The notes under the pieces were generated by a model, which saw only the letters and a program-made list of their open reading frames with translations, was not told the origin of the DNA and did no database searches. The position numbers and the translations under genes are program-made. Shown one piece after another: positions 18,779 to 26,199 of a stretch of 56,498 nucleotides of DNA. Positions within the stretch are counted from its first letter, which is position 1; each line of letters opens with the position of its first letter. Where the stretch lies: assembly GCA_002721725.1 (NCBI GenBank), contig PBLK01000022.1, positions 1 through 56,498 of the forward strand. Reading direction: 5' to 3'. This DNA is from Rhodobiaceae bacterium. GTDB taxonomy: Bacteria; Pseudomonadota; Alphaproteobacteria; RS24.

Positions 18779-19306
18779 ATGTCGCAGTCAACCATGGGCG
18801 GAAACAAAAAGGCCTTGCAACAAGGGCTGATTGTTCTGGGGCTGATTTTGTTCGGCGGTTATTTGCTGTTTGAGCGCGGCCTGATGAGCGTGCTGCTGGA
18901 GGGCGATAAAAGCCGCCTGTCTTGGCTCATTTTGGCCATATGGATTGCCATGAGCGGGCGCTGGCTGCACTTGTTGCGCTGCATTGAAGATGCCGAGCGC
19001 GCCATTGCCGAAGATGATATGGCGCGCTGGCTTAATCATGGTTGGTTTGCCGCAGACAGTGTTTTGAAGATCGGCCTGTTAGGCACAATTATCGGCTTTA
19101 TCCTTATGCTCGCGCCAATTGGCGAACTGACCAGTTTTGATGCAGCCAGCCTGCAAAGCGCGCTGGCGGCCATGTCGGCCGGTATGGCGGTGGCGCTTTA
19201 CACCACGCTAGCCGGTTTGATTGCCAATATTATTCTGCGCTTTCAGTTTCAAATGCTGGCCGATGCCATGCAAAAGCGCTTGACCGGCGAAGCGGGCGAC
19301 CCATGA
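18779..19306 (+). CDS. MotA/TolQ/ExbB-like proton channel protein
   Basis: A 175-residue inner-membrane protein with four hydrophobic segments (about 15-40, 47-64, 97-115 and 128-155). The two core helices carry family hallmarks: GLLGTIIGF (99-107) and SAGMAVALYTTLAGLIANI (133-151), where the small and hydroxyl residues line the proton path in ExbB, TolQ and MotA. It is shorter than ExbB (about 240 residues) and lacks the large cytoplasmic loop of MotA. Its stop overlaps the next gene by four bases. The partners are not ExbD, TolR or canonical MotB, so this is a non-standard energised complex. Confidence 0.85.
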   Translation: MSQSTMGGNKKALQQGLIVLGLILFGGYLLFERGLMSVLLEGDKSRLSWLILAIWIAMSGRWLHLLRCIEDAERAIAEDDMARWLNHGWFAADSVLKIGLLGTIIGFILMLAPIGELTSFDAASLQSALAAMSAGMAVALYTTLAGLIANIILRFQFQMLADAMQKRLTGEAGDP

Positions 19307-19938
19307 GAGGCGGCAAACTCTTCGCCCCGCCGGAAGACCAAAACGCCTTTACCGATATTCTGTTCAACGGGCTTTTGGGTTTTGCCTTCATGTTTTCGGT
19401 CGCCTTTATTCTCATTCGGCCCGAAGTGACGGACGGCAAAATCAACCCCAAGGCCGAATTTCTTATCACGGCGCAATGGCCCGACGGTCATCAAGACGAC
19501 ATTGACCTGATAGTTGAGGACGGCGAAGGCAATCTCGTTTGGTTTGATGCGCGCGAGGCTGGCCTCATGCATCTCGACCGCGATGATAGGGGCTGGCTGG
19601 GCGACAGCATCACCGTGGCGGGCAAGAAAATTGAAAACCCACTCAACCAGGAGACAGTTACCATTCGCGGCATTGCAGCGGGCGAATATGTTGTCAATCT
19701 CTTACATTACAAAGCCGAAACGGGGCGTCCAGTACCGGTCAAGGTGAAGGTAGAAAAGCTGAACCCGCAAGTGAAAGTCATCTTTGCCGGTACCAATGAA
19801 TTGAGCGGCGCGGGTGACGAGCAAACCGCCGTGCGCTTTCGTCTCGATGCGACCGGCGAAGTGCAAGAAATGGCGACGCGCGACAAGCTGCTCATTCGTG
19901 CCGAAGACTTCAGCGCCAAACAAGAGGCGGCGCGATGA
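19303..19938 (+). CDS. Single-span membrane protein with periplasmic beta-rich domain, putative channel partner
   Basis: A 211-residue protein with one transmembrane helix at about 17-38, entered by an aspartate (FTDILFNGLLGFAFMF). The placement of Asp18 at the start of the helix mimics the essential Asp of ExbD and MotB. The rest is a predicted periplasmic, strand-rich domain (VTIRGIAAGEYVVNLLHY, VPVKVKVEKLNP) like an Ig or carbohydrate-binding fold, not an ExbD or OmpA domain. It overlaps both neighbours by 4 bp. I infer a stator-like subunit pairing with the ExbB-like protein; no family name is known to me. Confidence 0.75.
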   Translation: MRGGKLFAPPEDQNAFTDILFNGLLGFAFMFSVAFILIRPEVTDGKINPKAEFLITAQWPDGHQDDIDLIVEDGEGNLVWFDAREAGLMHLDRDDRGWLGDSITVAGKKIENPLNQETVTIRGIAAGEYVVNLLHYKAETGRPVPVKVKVEKLNPQVKVIFAGTNELSGAGDEQTAVRFRLDATGEVQEMATRDKLLIRAEDFSAKQEAAR

Positions 19939-20492
19939 GTATTCCGCTTTTACTCGGCGTCGCTTATGCGGTGCTGGCGGCACTTCTGCTCTCGCTCAAT
20001 CTTGAGACTAAATATCGCCGCGAAATAAAAATGGGGGCGATTGTCGCCGTTACCCTGCTTTATGTCGGCACCTATCACGGGGCGCAAAACCTACGCGGCT
20101 GGGCTATTGCCGATGCGCCGCCCAATCCGTTCAAGCTGCATTGGGCGGTGGTGGAAGAGCCCGATAAGGCTGCGGGAACCGACGGCGCGATTTATATTTT
20201 GGCGCAAAAGCTAAACAGCCGAAACATCACGGTCGGCAAACCTCGACTTTATCAATTGCCGTTCTCGCCCGAACTGGCCGAACAGGTCGACGAGGCGCTG
20301 AAAAGGAAAGAAGACGGACGCGATTTGCAGGCGCGCCTCAGCTACAAGGCAGCAACGCCCGATGAGGTCGATAAACTGCAACAGCGCGACGGCCAAAAAA
20401 GCCGCCCCGATGCAGCGGGCGAAGAGGAAAGCCTGAAAATGGAATTTCGCGAGCTGAAAGCGCCGGACTTGCCGCCTAAGTCGGTTCAATAA
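19935..20492 (+). CDS. Two-helix membrane protein of unknown function, third gene of the proton-channel cassette
   Basis: A 185-residue protein with two hydrophobic segments (about 4-21 and 31-48) followed by a soluble domain. That domain has HWAVVEEPDKAAGTDGAIYI and LYQLPFSPELAEQVDEALK, and ends in a charged, proline-containing low-complexity tail. I do not recognise a domain. The 4-bp overlap with the upstream gene argues that it belongs to the same complex. An intrinsic terminator closes the cassette about 80 bp downstream. Confidence 0.7.
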   Translation: MSIPLLLGVAYAVLAALLLSLNLETKYRREIKMGAIVAVTLLYVGTYHGAQNLRGWAIADAPPNPFKLHWAVVEEPDKAAGTDGAIYILAQKLNSRNITVGKPRLYQLPFSPELAEQVDEALKRKEDGRDLQARLSYKAATPDEVDKLQQRDGQKSRPDAAGEEESLKMEFRELKAPDLPPKSVQ

Positions 20493-20573
20493 GACCAACG
20501 CGTCATAGATTAATTCACCGCCTTCGGAGACTTCCCACGGCATTTAGAACGCGCTCTGAAACCAAAATAAAAC

Positions 20574-20607
20574 AAGGGCGACCCGCTTTTCGCAGATCGC
20601 CCTTTCA
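20574..20607. terminator. Bidirectional terminator between convergent genes
   Basis: AAGGGCGA (20574-20581) pairs perfectly with TCGCCCTT (20597-20604) around a 15-nt loop. A T-rich run follows rightward, and an A-rich run precedes it, giving T's on the other strand. It separates the proton-channel cassette from the PQQ dehydrogenase gene. Confidence 0.8.
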
Positions 20608-20625
20608 TTTTCAGCGTGAGGCGGC

Positions 20626-22869
20626 TCAGTCGAGTTGTAACATGCCGGTTTTCTCAGCTCCTTTTTTCTTGGCAGCTTCTTGCGCCTCATAATCTTGCCA
20701 GCTGCGCGCGATGATGAAGGTATAAATATCTTCAACATCTTTCTCGCTCAAGCGATCGGCAAAGCTCGACATTCCGCGGTCGGCTAGCACACCCTCAAGC
20801 ACAATCTCTTTGAACATGCGGTGAGTTTGTTCACTCATCTTGCGCAAATCCGGTACAGCAGAACCGCCAATTACTGCAATCCCATGACAAAATGTGCAGA
20901 CCTCGTGATAGAGCTCCATGCCATGGTCAATTGCCGCCTCGGCCATTTCAATAGTTGGCGGCTCGGGGATTTCACGCGCCCAGTGTTCGGGCTGCTCAAT
21001 TGAGCCACCACCATTAAGTTTAAAGACCAAAAGGCGGCCGAAATTGCCCCATTTATTGGAGGCCGGCATGGCCGTGCCATCGGTCAGGCCACCGGCGCCG
21101 CCGGAGCCAACTTGAATGGCAACATATTGCTCGCCATCAATGGCATAGGTGATGGGCGGCGCAATGGTAGATGTGTAAGTGTTGACCTTCCACAATTCCT
21201 CGCCATTGGTCGCATCATAGGCCACGAAATAGCCGTCGCCATTGCCCTGAAACACCAGCCCCGCCTCGGTGGACAGCGTGCCGCCATTCCAATGCTGCGA
21301 ATGCTCACGCATCCAATGGGTTTTACCGGTCAGCGGGTCAAAGGCGGTGATGTAGCCCTTATTGGGCGGAAAGTCGGGATGCTCGGCCAGAAGCGGCAGC
21401 AAGCGCCCGAACTCAATGCCGGTGTTCCAGCCACCTTCAATATATTTATATCGGCCGGTAGCTTTGAAATCATGGTCGACATCAAACACAAGCGGGCTTT
21501 CCATGGCCGGAATGTAAACCAGTCCGGTATTCGGGTTATAGCTCATGGACTGCCAATTATGACCACCCAGCGGACCGGGTAAAATCCATTGTGATTTGTC
21601 GCTTTCAGAGAAGTTGCGCGAGGCATTTTCCACCGGACGCCCGGTTTCCATATCAATATGGCTCGCCCAATTGACCGTTACATAAGGATTGGCGCGCAGC
21701 AATTCACCCGTCTCGCGGTCCAACACATAGAAGAAACCGTTTTTTGGCGCTTGCATAATCACTTTGCGAATTTCGCCGTCGATTTCCATATCGGCCAGCA
21801 TCATATCCTGCACAGCGGTATAGTCCCATGTATCGCCCGGCGTGGTTTGATAGTGCCATTTCTTCCGGCCCGTATTTGGGTCCAGCGCGACAATAGAGGA
21901 CAAGAACAAATTATCGCCGCCGCCCGGTGAACGGATGGAGCGCGTCCACGGGCTGCCATTGCCGACACCAAGATAAACAGTGTCGGTATCGGGGTCATAT
22001 ACGATGGAATTCCATACTGTACCGCCACCGCCGATTTTCCACCACTCACCACCTTTCCAGGTTTTCGCGGCTTCTTCCATTTCAGGATGTTCAAACGGCT
22101 TATTGGGGTCCCCCGGCACCGTGTAGAAGCGCCAGTCTTCCTCGCCGGTTTTAGCATCATAGGCGGTCACATATCCGCGCACGCCATATTCGCCGCCACC
22201 GTTGCCGATAAACACGCGACCATTAGCAACGCGCGGTGCGCCAGTGATGGTGTAGGCGCGGGTGCGATCTATAATAGTGTTGACGCGCCAAATTTCTTCG
22301 CCGGTTTCGGCATTGAGAGAAATCAAATAGCCGTCCAAGCTAGCGACATAAACCGCGCCGTCATAGACCGCTACACCGCGATTGACGACGTCGCAGCAAG
22401 CTTTGCGCGCCCAATCGCCTGGCACTTCAGGGTCATAAGACCAAATTTCTTCGCCGGTTTGGGCATCGACCGCGTACACCACGCTCCACGAACCGGTCAT
22501 ATATAAGATACCATCAACGACAATTGGCGAGGCTTCCAGCCCGCGTGTTGTGTACATATCGACAGAGAAGGCGAGTTCCAAATCTTCAATGGTCTTCTTA
22601 TTGATCTGGGTCAGCGGCGAGTGGCGCTGTTCGCCATAATCTCGACCATACGCTAGCCAATTGCCCGGCTCGCTATCCGCGTTAATTATGCGTGCCGTAT
22701 CAATCTGTGCAATGCTAGTGCTAGCGAAGGCCTCTCCGCGATTGATGCTGCCCGATGTATCATCAACGGTTTGGCTTAAGGTTGCCGCAACCATGCCCAG
22801 AGCAAGCAGTCCGAGTGCAACAATATTTACAATTGTGCCTTGCTTTTGATTTAAAGTTGGATGTGCCAT
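20626..22869 (-). CDS. PQQ-dependent alcohol dehydrogenase with C-terminal cytochrome c (quinohaemoprotein)
   Basis: A 747-residue periplasmic eight-bladed propeller dehydrogenase that oxidises alcohols or aldehydes and passes electrons through its own haem. Visible features are an N-terminal membrane or signal helix (IVNIVALGLLALGMVAATLS), repeated W-motifs such as GEEIWSYDP and TGKTHWMREH, the adjacent-cysteine disulfide in RKACCDVVNRG, the catalytic Asp in GDTWDYTA, and the haem motif CTFCHG near residue 660 with a later methionine ligand candidate (RGMSSF). I chose the ATG at 22867-22869, which has GGGAGGGAAG upstream. PQQ synthesis genes are not in the window. Substrate is unknown. Confidence 0.9.
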   Translation of the reverse strand: MAHPTLNQKQGTIVNIVALGLLALGMVAATLSQTVDDTSGSINRGEAFASTSIAQIDTARIINADSEPGNWLAYGRDYGEQRHSPLTQINKKTIEDLELAFSVDMYTTRGLEASPIVVDGILYMTGSWSVVYAVDAQTGEEIWSYDPEVPGDWARKACCDVVNRGVAVYDGAVYVASLDGYLISLNAETGEEIWRVNTIIDRTRAYTITGAPRVANGRVFIGNGGGEYGVRGYVTAYDAKTGEEDWRFYTVPGDPNKPFEHPEMEEAAKTWKGGEWWKIGGGGTVWNSIVYDPDTDTVYLGVGNGSPWTRSIRSPGGGDNLFLSSIVALDPNTGRKKWHYQTTPGDTWDYTAVQDMMLADMEIDGEIRKVIMQAPKNGFFYVLDRETGELLRANPYVTVNWASHIDMETGRPVENASRNFSESDKSQWILPGPLGGHNWQSMSYNPNTGLVYIPAMESPLVFDVDHDFKATGRYKYIEGGWNTGIEFGRLLPLLAEHPDFPPNKGYITAFDPLTGKTHWMREHSQHWNGGTLSTEAGLVFQGNGDGYFVAYDATNGEELWKVNTYTSTIAPPITYAIDGEQYVAIQVGSGGAGGLTDGTAMPASNKWGNFGRLLVFKLNGGGSIEQPEHWAREIPEPPTIEMAEAAIDHGMELYHEVCTFCHGIAVIGGSAVPDLRKMSEQTHRMFKEIVLEGVLADRGMSSFADRLSEKDVEDIYTFIIARSWQDYEAQEAAKKKGAEKTGMLQLD

Positions 22870-23047
22870 TTTCAGCTTCCCTCCCACAAAAACGACTATC
22901 AAAAGTTTAAGGAAAAAAACCGCTATTCGACAAGCGAAAAACTCACTTTTCTTGTCCGCCCGACCCTGCGACATATTCGCCGACCCTAGCGGTGGATTTG
23001 GATTTTCGCGTCAAAGCGGCTATCTCATGACAGGGAAAAATTTTGTT

Positions 23048-23497
23048 ATGAAGTTTATTGCTACTTTTTTTACCTTAAATATGCTCATTTTTATTCCAGC
23101 GCGGGCCGAGGTGACGGCAATGCAGCCGGAAATTAGGCTGGGCATTGGGGAACGCCCCGGGGTTATGTTCGCCATGCTAAATAATAAAGGTGCGGCGACC
23201 CGACTGTTTTCAGCTAAAAGTCCTTCTTTTGCGCGTATCGAACTGCACACGCATCGCATAATGCCAAATGGCATTGTGCGTATGGTGCAAGTAGATGGTT
23301 TCGCTGTTCCAGCCGATGGCAATTTGGTTTTGAAACCGGGTGGGCATCATCTCATGCTGTTCGGTTATAAAGGTCAAAAAGGCGAGAATATCACAGTGAC
23401 GCTAGAATTTTCGGATGGCCGCGCCGTTACTGTTGCCGCCGCGCCCTCGCAACGCACCAGAGCTGGCGACAAAAAATTACAACATCACTCACATTAA
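23048..23497 (+). CDS. Periplasmic copper chaperone PCu(A)C
   Basis: A 149-residue exported protein with signal peptide MKFIATFFTLNMLIFIPARA. The copper motif H-M-type is seen as ELHTHRIMPNGIVRMVQV followed 20-odd residues later by GGHHLMLF, matching the H(M)x10Mx21HxM pattern. PCu(A)C delivers copper to the CuA site of cytochrome oxidase or scavenges it. The tail is histidine-rich (LQHHSH). I start at ATG 23048, with AGGGA about 12 nt upstream; ATG 23027 is the alternative. It is divergent from the PQQ dehydrogenase. Confidence 0.85.
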   Translation: MKFIATFFTLNMLIFIPARAEVTAMQPEIRLGIGERPGVMFAMLNNKGAATRLFSAKSPSFARIELHTHRIMPNGIVRMVQVDGFAVPADGNLVLKPGGHHLMLFGYKGQKGENITVTLEFSDGRAVTVAAAPSQRTRAGDKKLQHHSH

Positions 23498-23499
23498 TC

Positions 23500-24006
23500 C
23501 TACTCTTCATCAAAATGATGCGCTTTCAGAAGCGCCTTCTCTCGAAGCACAGGATCGGTCAACACAAACTCATAGCGCTCGCGATAATTTCTTGTAAACC
23601 CCTCAAACAAAGCAAAGGCTAATGCTTCGCGCGACTCTATGGGTCGTGAATCGCCGCTGAATTCGTCAAACAAAAGATAAGAAGGATGAGCCAATTCGTC
23701 GAAATTGGCAGTTAGCAAGTCGCCAGGCACAGCAACCAATCCGGTGATGGAAATGGTTTCATCACCGGTCACTGTAGCCGTTACATTAACAGCAGTTGCA
23801 GTTGTCTGGGTGGTCGTCTCAACCGAAAGGTTGGGAATCCAGCCTAGCAACTCGTATAAATTTGCGGCAATGGCAATGGCTTCTGCACGTGTCAGACGAT
23901 GCACTGCATCGCTGCGTGTTTTCTTCTGTCGCTCCACAAATCTTGAGCGTTCAAGAATATCGGCCAAGTCTTCTCGCAGGCCTTGTTTTAGCTTGGAAAT
24001 ATCCAC
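23500..24006 (-). CDS. Uncharacterised 168-aa protein
   Basis: A cytoplasmic-looking protein with no signal peptide or membrane helix. It is helical and charged at the start (KLKQGLREDLADILERSRF), has a threonine/valine-rich strand segment in the middle (TTTQTTATAVNVTATVTG), and ends in aromatic and acidic helices. I recognise no domain. It lies between the copper chaperone (convergent, 2-bp gap) and proteorhodopsin (divergent). The length and codon use look like a real gene. Confidence 0.65.
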   Translation of the reverse strand: MDISKLKQGLREDLADILERSRFVERQKKTRSDAVHRLTRAEAIAIAANLYELLGWIPNLSVETTTQTTATAVNVTATVTGDETISITGLVAVPGDLLTANFDELAHPSYLLFDEFSGDSRPIESREALAFALFEGFTRNYRERYEFVLTDPVLREKALLKAHHFDEE

Positions 24007-24036
24007 TTCTTACCTCGAAACTCCCTGATTTTAATG

Positions 24037-24083
24037 AAAAAACCCGAAAAAAGGCACTTTTTTTCAAAAAAGCAGCATTTTTT
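24037..24083. promoter_or_regulatory. Phased A/T tracts upstream of proteorhodopsin (curved-DNA element)
   Basis: Runs of six or seven A or T occur at 24037-24042, 24047-24052, 24058-24064, 24066-24071 and 24078-24083. They repeat at roughly one helical turn, which predicts intrinsic bending. The element lies 60-105 bp before the proteorhodopsin ATG and behaves like an UP-type or bend element; the function is inferred. Confidence 0.5.
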
Positions 24084-24141
24084 CCTTTCCGCGGCATTCT
24101 GACGCGCTATCTTACAGATGTTTAATCATGGGAGTACTAAC

Positions 24142-24912
24142 ATGAATATTGTTAAGCATTGGAAAGTTGCTGCTGCAGCTGTAACTTTCTCTGGTATGCC
24201 GTCGCTTGCCATAGCGGCAGATGCCAATCTTCAGCCCGACGATTTTGTCGGCATTTCTTTTTGGTTGATTTCAATGGCCCTGGTGGCTTCAACCGTTTTC
24301 TTCTTTATCGAACGCGACCGCGTTGAAGCAAAATGGAAAACCTCTCTAACGGTTTCCGGTTTGGTTACCTTGGTTGCTGCAGTGCACTATTTCTATATGC
24401 GTGATGTTTGGGTCTCTACCGGCGAAACACCGACAGTTTACCGCTATATTGACTGGCTCATCACAGTGCCACTGCTGATGGTGGAATTCTTCCTCATCTT
24501 GTCAGCCATCACAGCCGTTCCAGCACGTATTTTCTGGAAGCTGCTTATCGGTACAACGCTGATGCTGGTTTTCGGGTATCTCGGCGAGGCAGGTTACATG
24601 GACGTTACTGCTGGTTTCGTTCTTGGAATGGCAGCTTGGATATACGTACTGTATGAAATCTTCAAAGGCGAAGCGGGGCAACTTAGCGCCGAAAATGCCA
24701 GTCCAGCGGTCCAATCTGCTTTCAACCTGATGCGTAACATTGTTACTTTCGGCTGGGCAATTTATCCGCTTGGCTACTTGATGGGTTATATGATGGGCAA
24801 TGTTGACGCAAACACGCTAAACATAATTTATAACCTCGCAGACGTGCTGAACAAGATCGCCTTCGGTCTAATCATTTGGCACGTTGCTGTGACGGAAAGT
24901 AAAGTTAAGTAA
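24142..24912 (+). CDS. Proteorhodopsin, green-absorbing light-driven proton pump
   Basis: A 256-residue, seven-helix retinal protein with a cleavable-type N-terminus. All key positions fit proteorhodopsin with an offset of +7: His82 (H75), proton acceptor Asp104 (D97) in RYIDW, Thr108, spectral-tuning Leu112 (L105, predicting green absorption), proton donor Glu115 (E108), Asp234 (D227), and the Schiff-base Lys238 (K231) in LADVLNKIAFG. The D-T-E set marks an outward proton pump. The ATG at 24142 has GGGAG at normal spacing, and a strong terminator follows. No carotene or retinal synthesis genes lie in the window, so retinal must come from elsewhere. Confidence 0.98.
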   Translation: MNIVKHWKVAAAAVTFSGMPSLAIAADANLQPDDFVGISFWLISMALVASTVFFFIERDRVEAKWKTSLTVSGLVTLVAAVHYFYMRDVWVSTGETPTVYRYIDWLITVPLLMVEFFLILSAITAVPARIFWKLLIGTTLMLVFGYLGEAGYMDVTAGFVLGMAAWIYVLYEIFKGEAGQLSAENASPAVQSAFNLMRNIVTFGWAIYPLGYLMGYMMGNVDANTLNIIYNLADVLNKIAFGLIIWHVAVTESKVK

Positions 24913-24941
24913 TAAAAGAGATCTTAATTGATTGAATTTTT

Positions 24942-24973
24942 AAGGGTCGGCGCGCTGCGCCGGCCCTTTTTTA
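24942..24973 (+). terminator. Strong intrinsic terminator of the proteorhodopsin gene
   Basis: A 12-bp stem (24942-24953 with 24957-24968, one G-T pair) with a 3-nt loop ends in a run of T's. It isolates proteorhodopsin as a single-gene transcript. Confidence 0.92.
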
Positions 24974-25025
24974 TTGGCAGTGCCGGCCCGAAGCCTTAAG
25001 GTGAGCGCCAATGAGGGAGACGCCA

Positions 25026-25418
25026 ATGTCTAATCAACTGCTTGCCAAATGGCATGCCTATATGGAAAACCCAAGCGCCGACGCGCTCTCGGAAATGTTG
25101 CATGATAATGTGACCTTTATTTCACCCGTCGTTTTCACACCGCAAAAAGGCAAAGAACTGGCGATGAAATATCTGCTTTCGGCGGGCATTGTTTTCAAGG
25201 ATACAAAATTTGAATATGTGCACGAAATCGAATCCGAAAATCGCATGATTTTGGAATTTGAGGCAGAGATGGACGGCAAATATGTCAATGGCGTGGACAT
25301 TGTCGATTTTGACGATGACGGCCTCATCACCCAATTCAAGGTCATGGTGCGTCCTTTGCAAGCGGTCAATATGCTGTGGCAGCAAATGGGCGCGCAATTG
25401 GAGCAAGCATCCGCCTGA
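25026..25418 (+). CDS. NTF2-like/SnoaL-fold protein
   Basis: A 130-residue cone-shaped alpha+beta protein of the NTF2-like superfamily. The opening helix is LAKWHAYMENPSADALSEML, followed by HDNVTFISPVVFTPQKGKELAM, a pattern common in SnoaL-like proteins. Members bind small hydrophobic ligands or catalyse isomerisations; this one cannot be assigned. The ATG at 25026 follows GGGAGA; an upstream in-frame ATG at 25011 is less likely. It precedes znuC by 25 bp on the same strand. Confidence 0.75.
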   Translation: MSNQLLAKWHAYMENPSADALSEMLHDNVTFISPVVFTPQKGKELAMKYLLSAGIVFKDTKFEYVHEIESENRMILEFEAEMDGKYVNGVDIVDFDDDGLITQFKVMVRPLQAVNMLWQQMGAQLEQASA

Positions 25419-25443
25419 TGATTGCCACCAATGGAGAGACCGC

Positions 25444-26199
25444 GTGTCTGAACCGCTAGTTGAAGCCAAACATCTCAATGTGCGTCGTCAAGGCGGGCTG
25501 GTGCTGGATAATGTGTCGCTGACATTGGGTGAGCGTGATTTCATTACTCTTATCGGGCCCAATGGAGCGGGCAAGTCGGTTTTGCTGCGCCATTTATTGA
25601 AATTGGAAAGCTCGGAAAGCGGGTCGGTAATACACCGACAGGGCTTGCGCATCGGCTATTTGCCCGAACGCTTTCAAATCGACCCATCATTACCGATGCC
25701 AGTTAAGCGATTTTTGGCGCTGAACAATAAGCTGACCAATGACCAAATTGTCGAACTGGCGGCCGAAACGGATTGCGAAAACCTGTTGGATAAACCACTG
25801 GTTGGTCTGTCGGGCGGCGAATTGCAACGGGTTTTGCTAGCACGCGCGTTGAGCAATGACCCGCATGTTTTAATGCTCGACGAACCGGCGCAAAATCTCG
25901 ATGTCAGCGGTCAGTTGAGGTTTTATGAGCTTATCGACGCGCTGTTTGAAAAACGCCAATTATCGGTGCTGATGGTCAGCCATGATTTGCATATGGTGAT
26001 GAACTCAACGCGCCAAGTGGTATGCCTCTATCATCATATTTGCTGCTCCGGCGCGCCTGACAGCGTCGCCCGCGACCCCGAATTCATTCAAATGTTCGGC
26101 AATGAAATGGCGCAAATGATGGCGGTCTATCAGCACAGCCACGCGCATGACCATACGCATGACCATGACCACACCCATTTGCACGAGATGAAACCATGA
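25444..26199 (+). CDS. znuC: Zinc ABC transporter ATP-binding protein with histidine-rich tail
   Basis: A 251-residue ABC ATPase. Walker A GPNGAGKS is at 38-45, the signature is LSGGELQRVLLARAL, Walker B is VLMLDEPAQNLD, and the switch histidine lies in MVSHDLHMVMN. Together with the ZnuB-type permease that overlaps it, it forms a zinc/manganese importer core. The C-terminus has a stretch in which nearly every second residue is histidine (HSHAHDHTHDHDHTHLH), a likely cytoplasmic zinc sensor or buffer. The start is GTG 25444 behind GGAGAG. No periplasmic ZnuA gene or Zur box is visible nearby. Confidence 0.9.
   Translation: MSEPLVEAKHLNVRRQGGLVLDNVSLTLGERDFITLIGPNGAGKSVLLRHLLKLESSESGSVIHRQGLRIGYLPERFQIDPSLPMPVKRFLALNNKLTNDQIVELAAETDCENLLDKPLVGLSGGELQRVLLARALSNDPHVLMLDEPAQNLDVSGQLRFYELIDALFEKRQLSVLMVSHDLHMVMNSTRQVVCLYHHICCSGAPDSVARDPEFIQMFGNEMAQMMAVYQHSHAHDHTHDHDHTHLHEMKP

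Noticed and set aside
18779-20492. Zorya anti-phage system
   Set aside because: ZorA has a long cytoplasmic tail and ZorB an OmpA-like domain; neither is present, and no ZorC/D/E-type gene follows.
22870-22974. Extension of the PQQ dehydrogenase to an upstream start at 22974
   Set aside because: The ATG at 22867-22869 has a strong ribosome binding site and is followed by a plausible signal/anchor helix; the extension overlaps the divergent promoter region.
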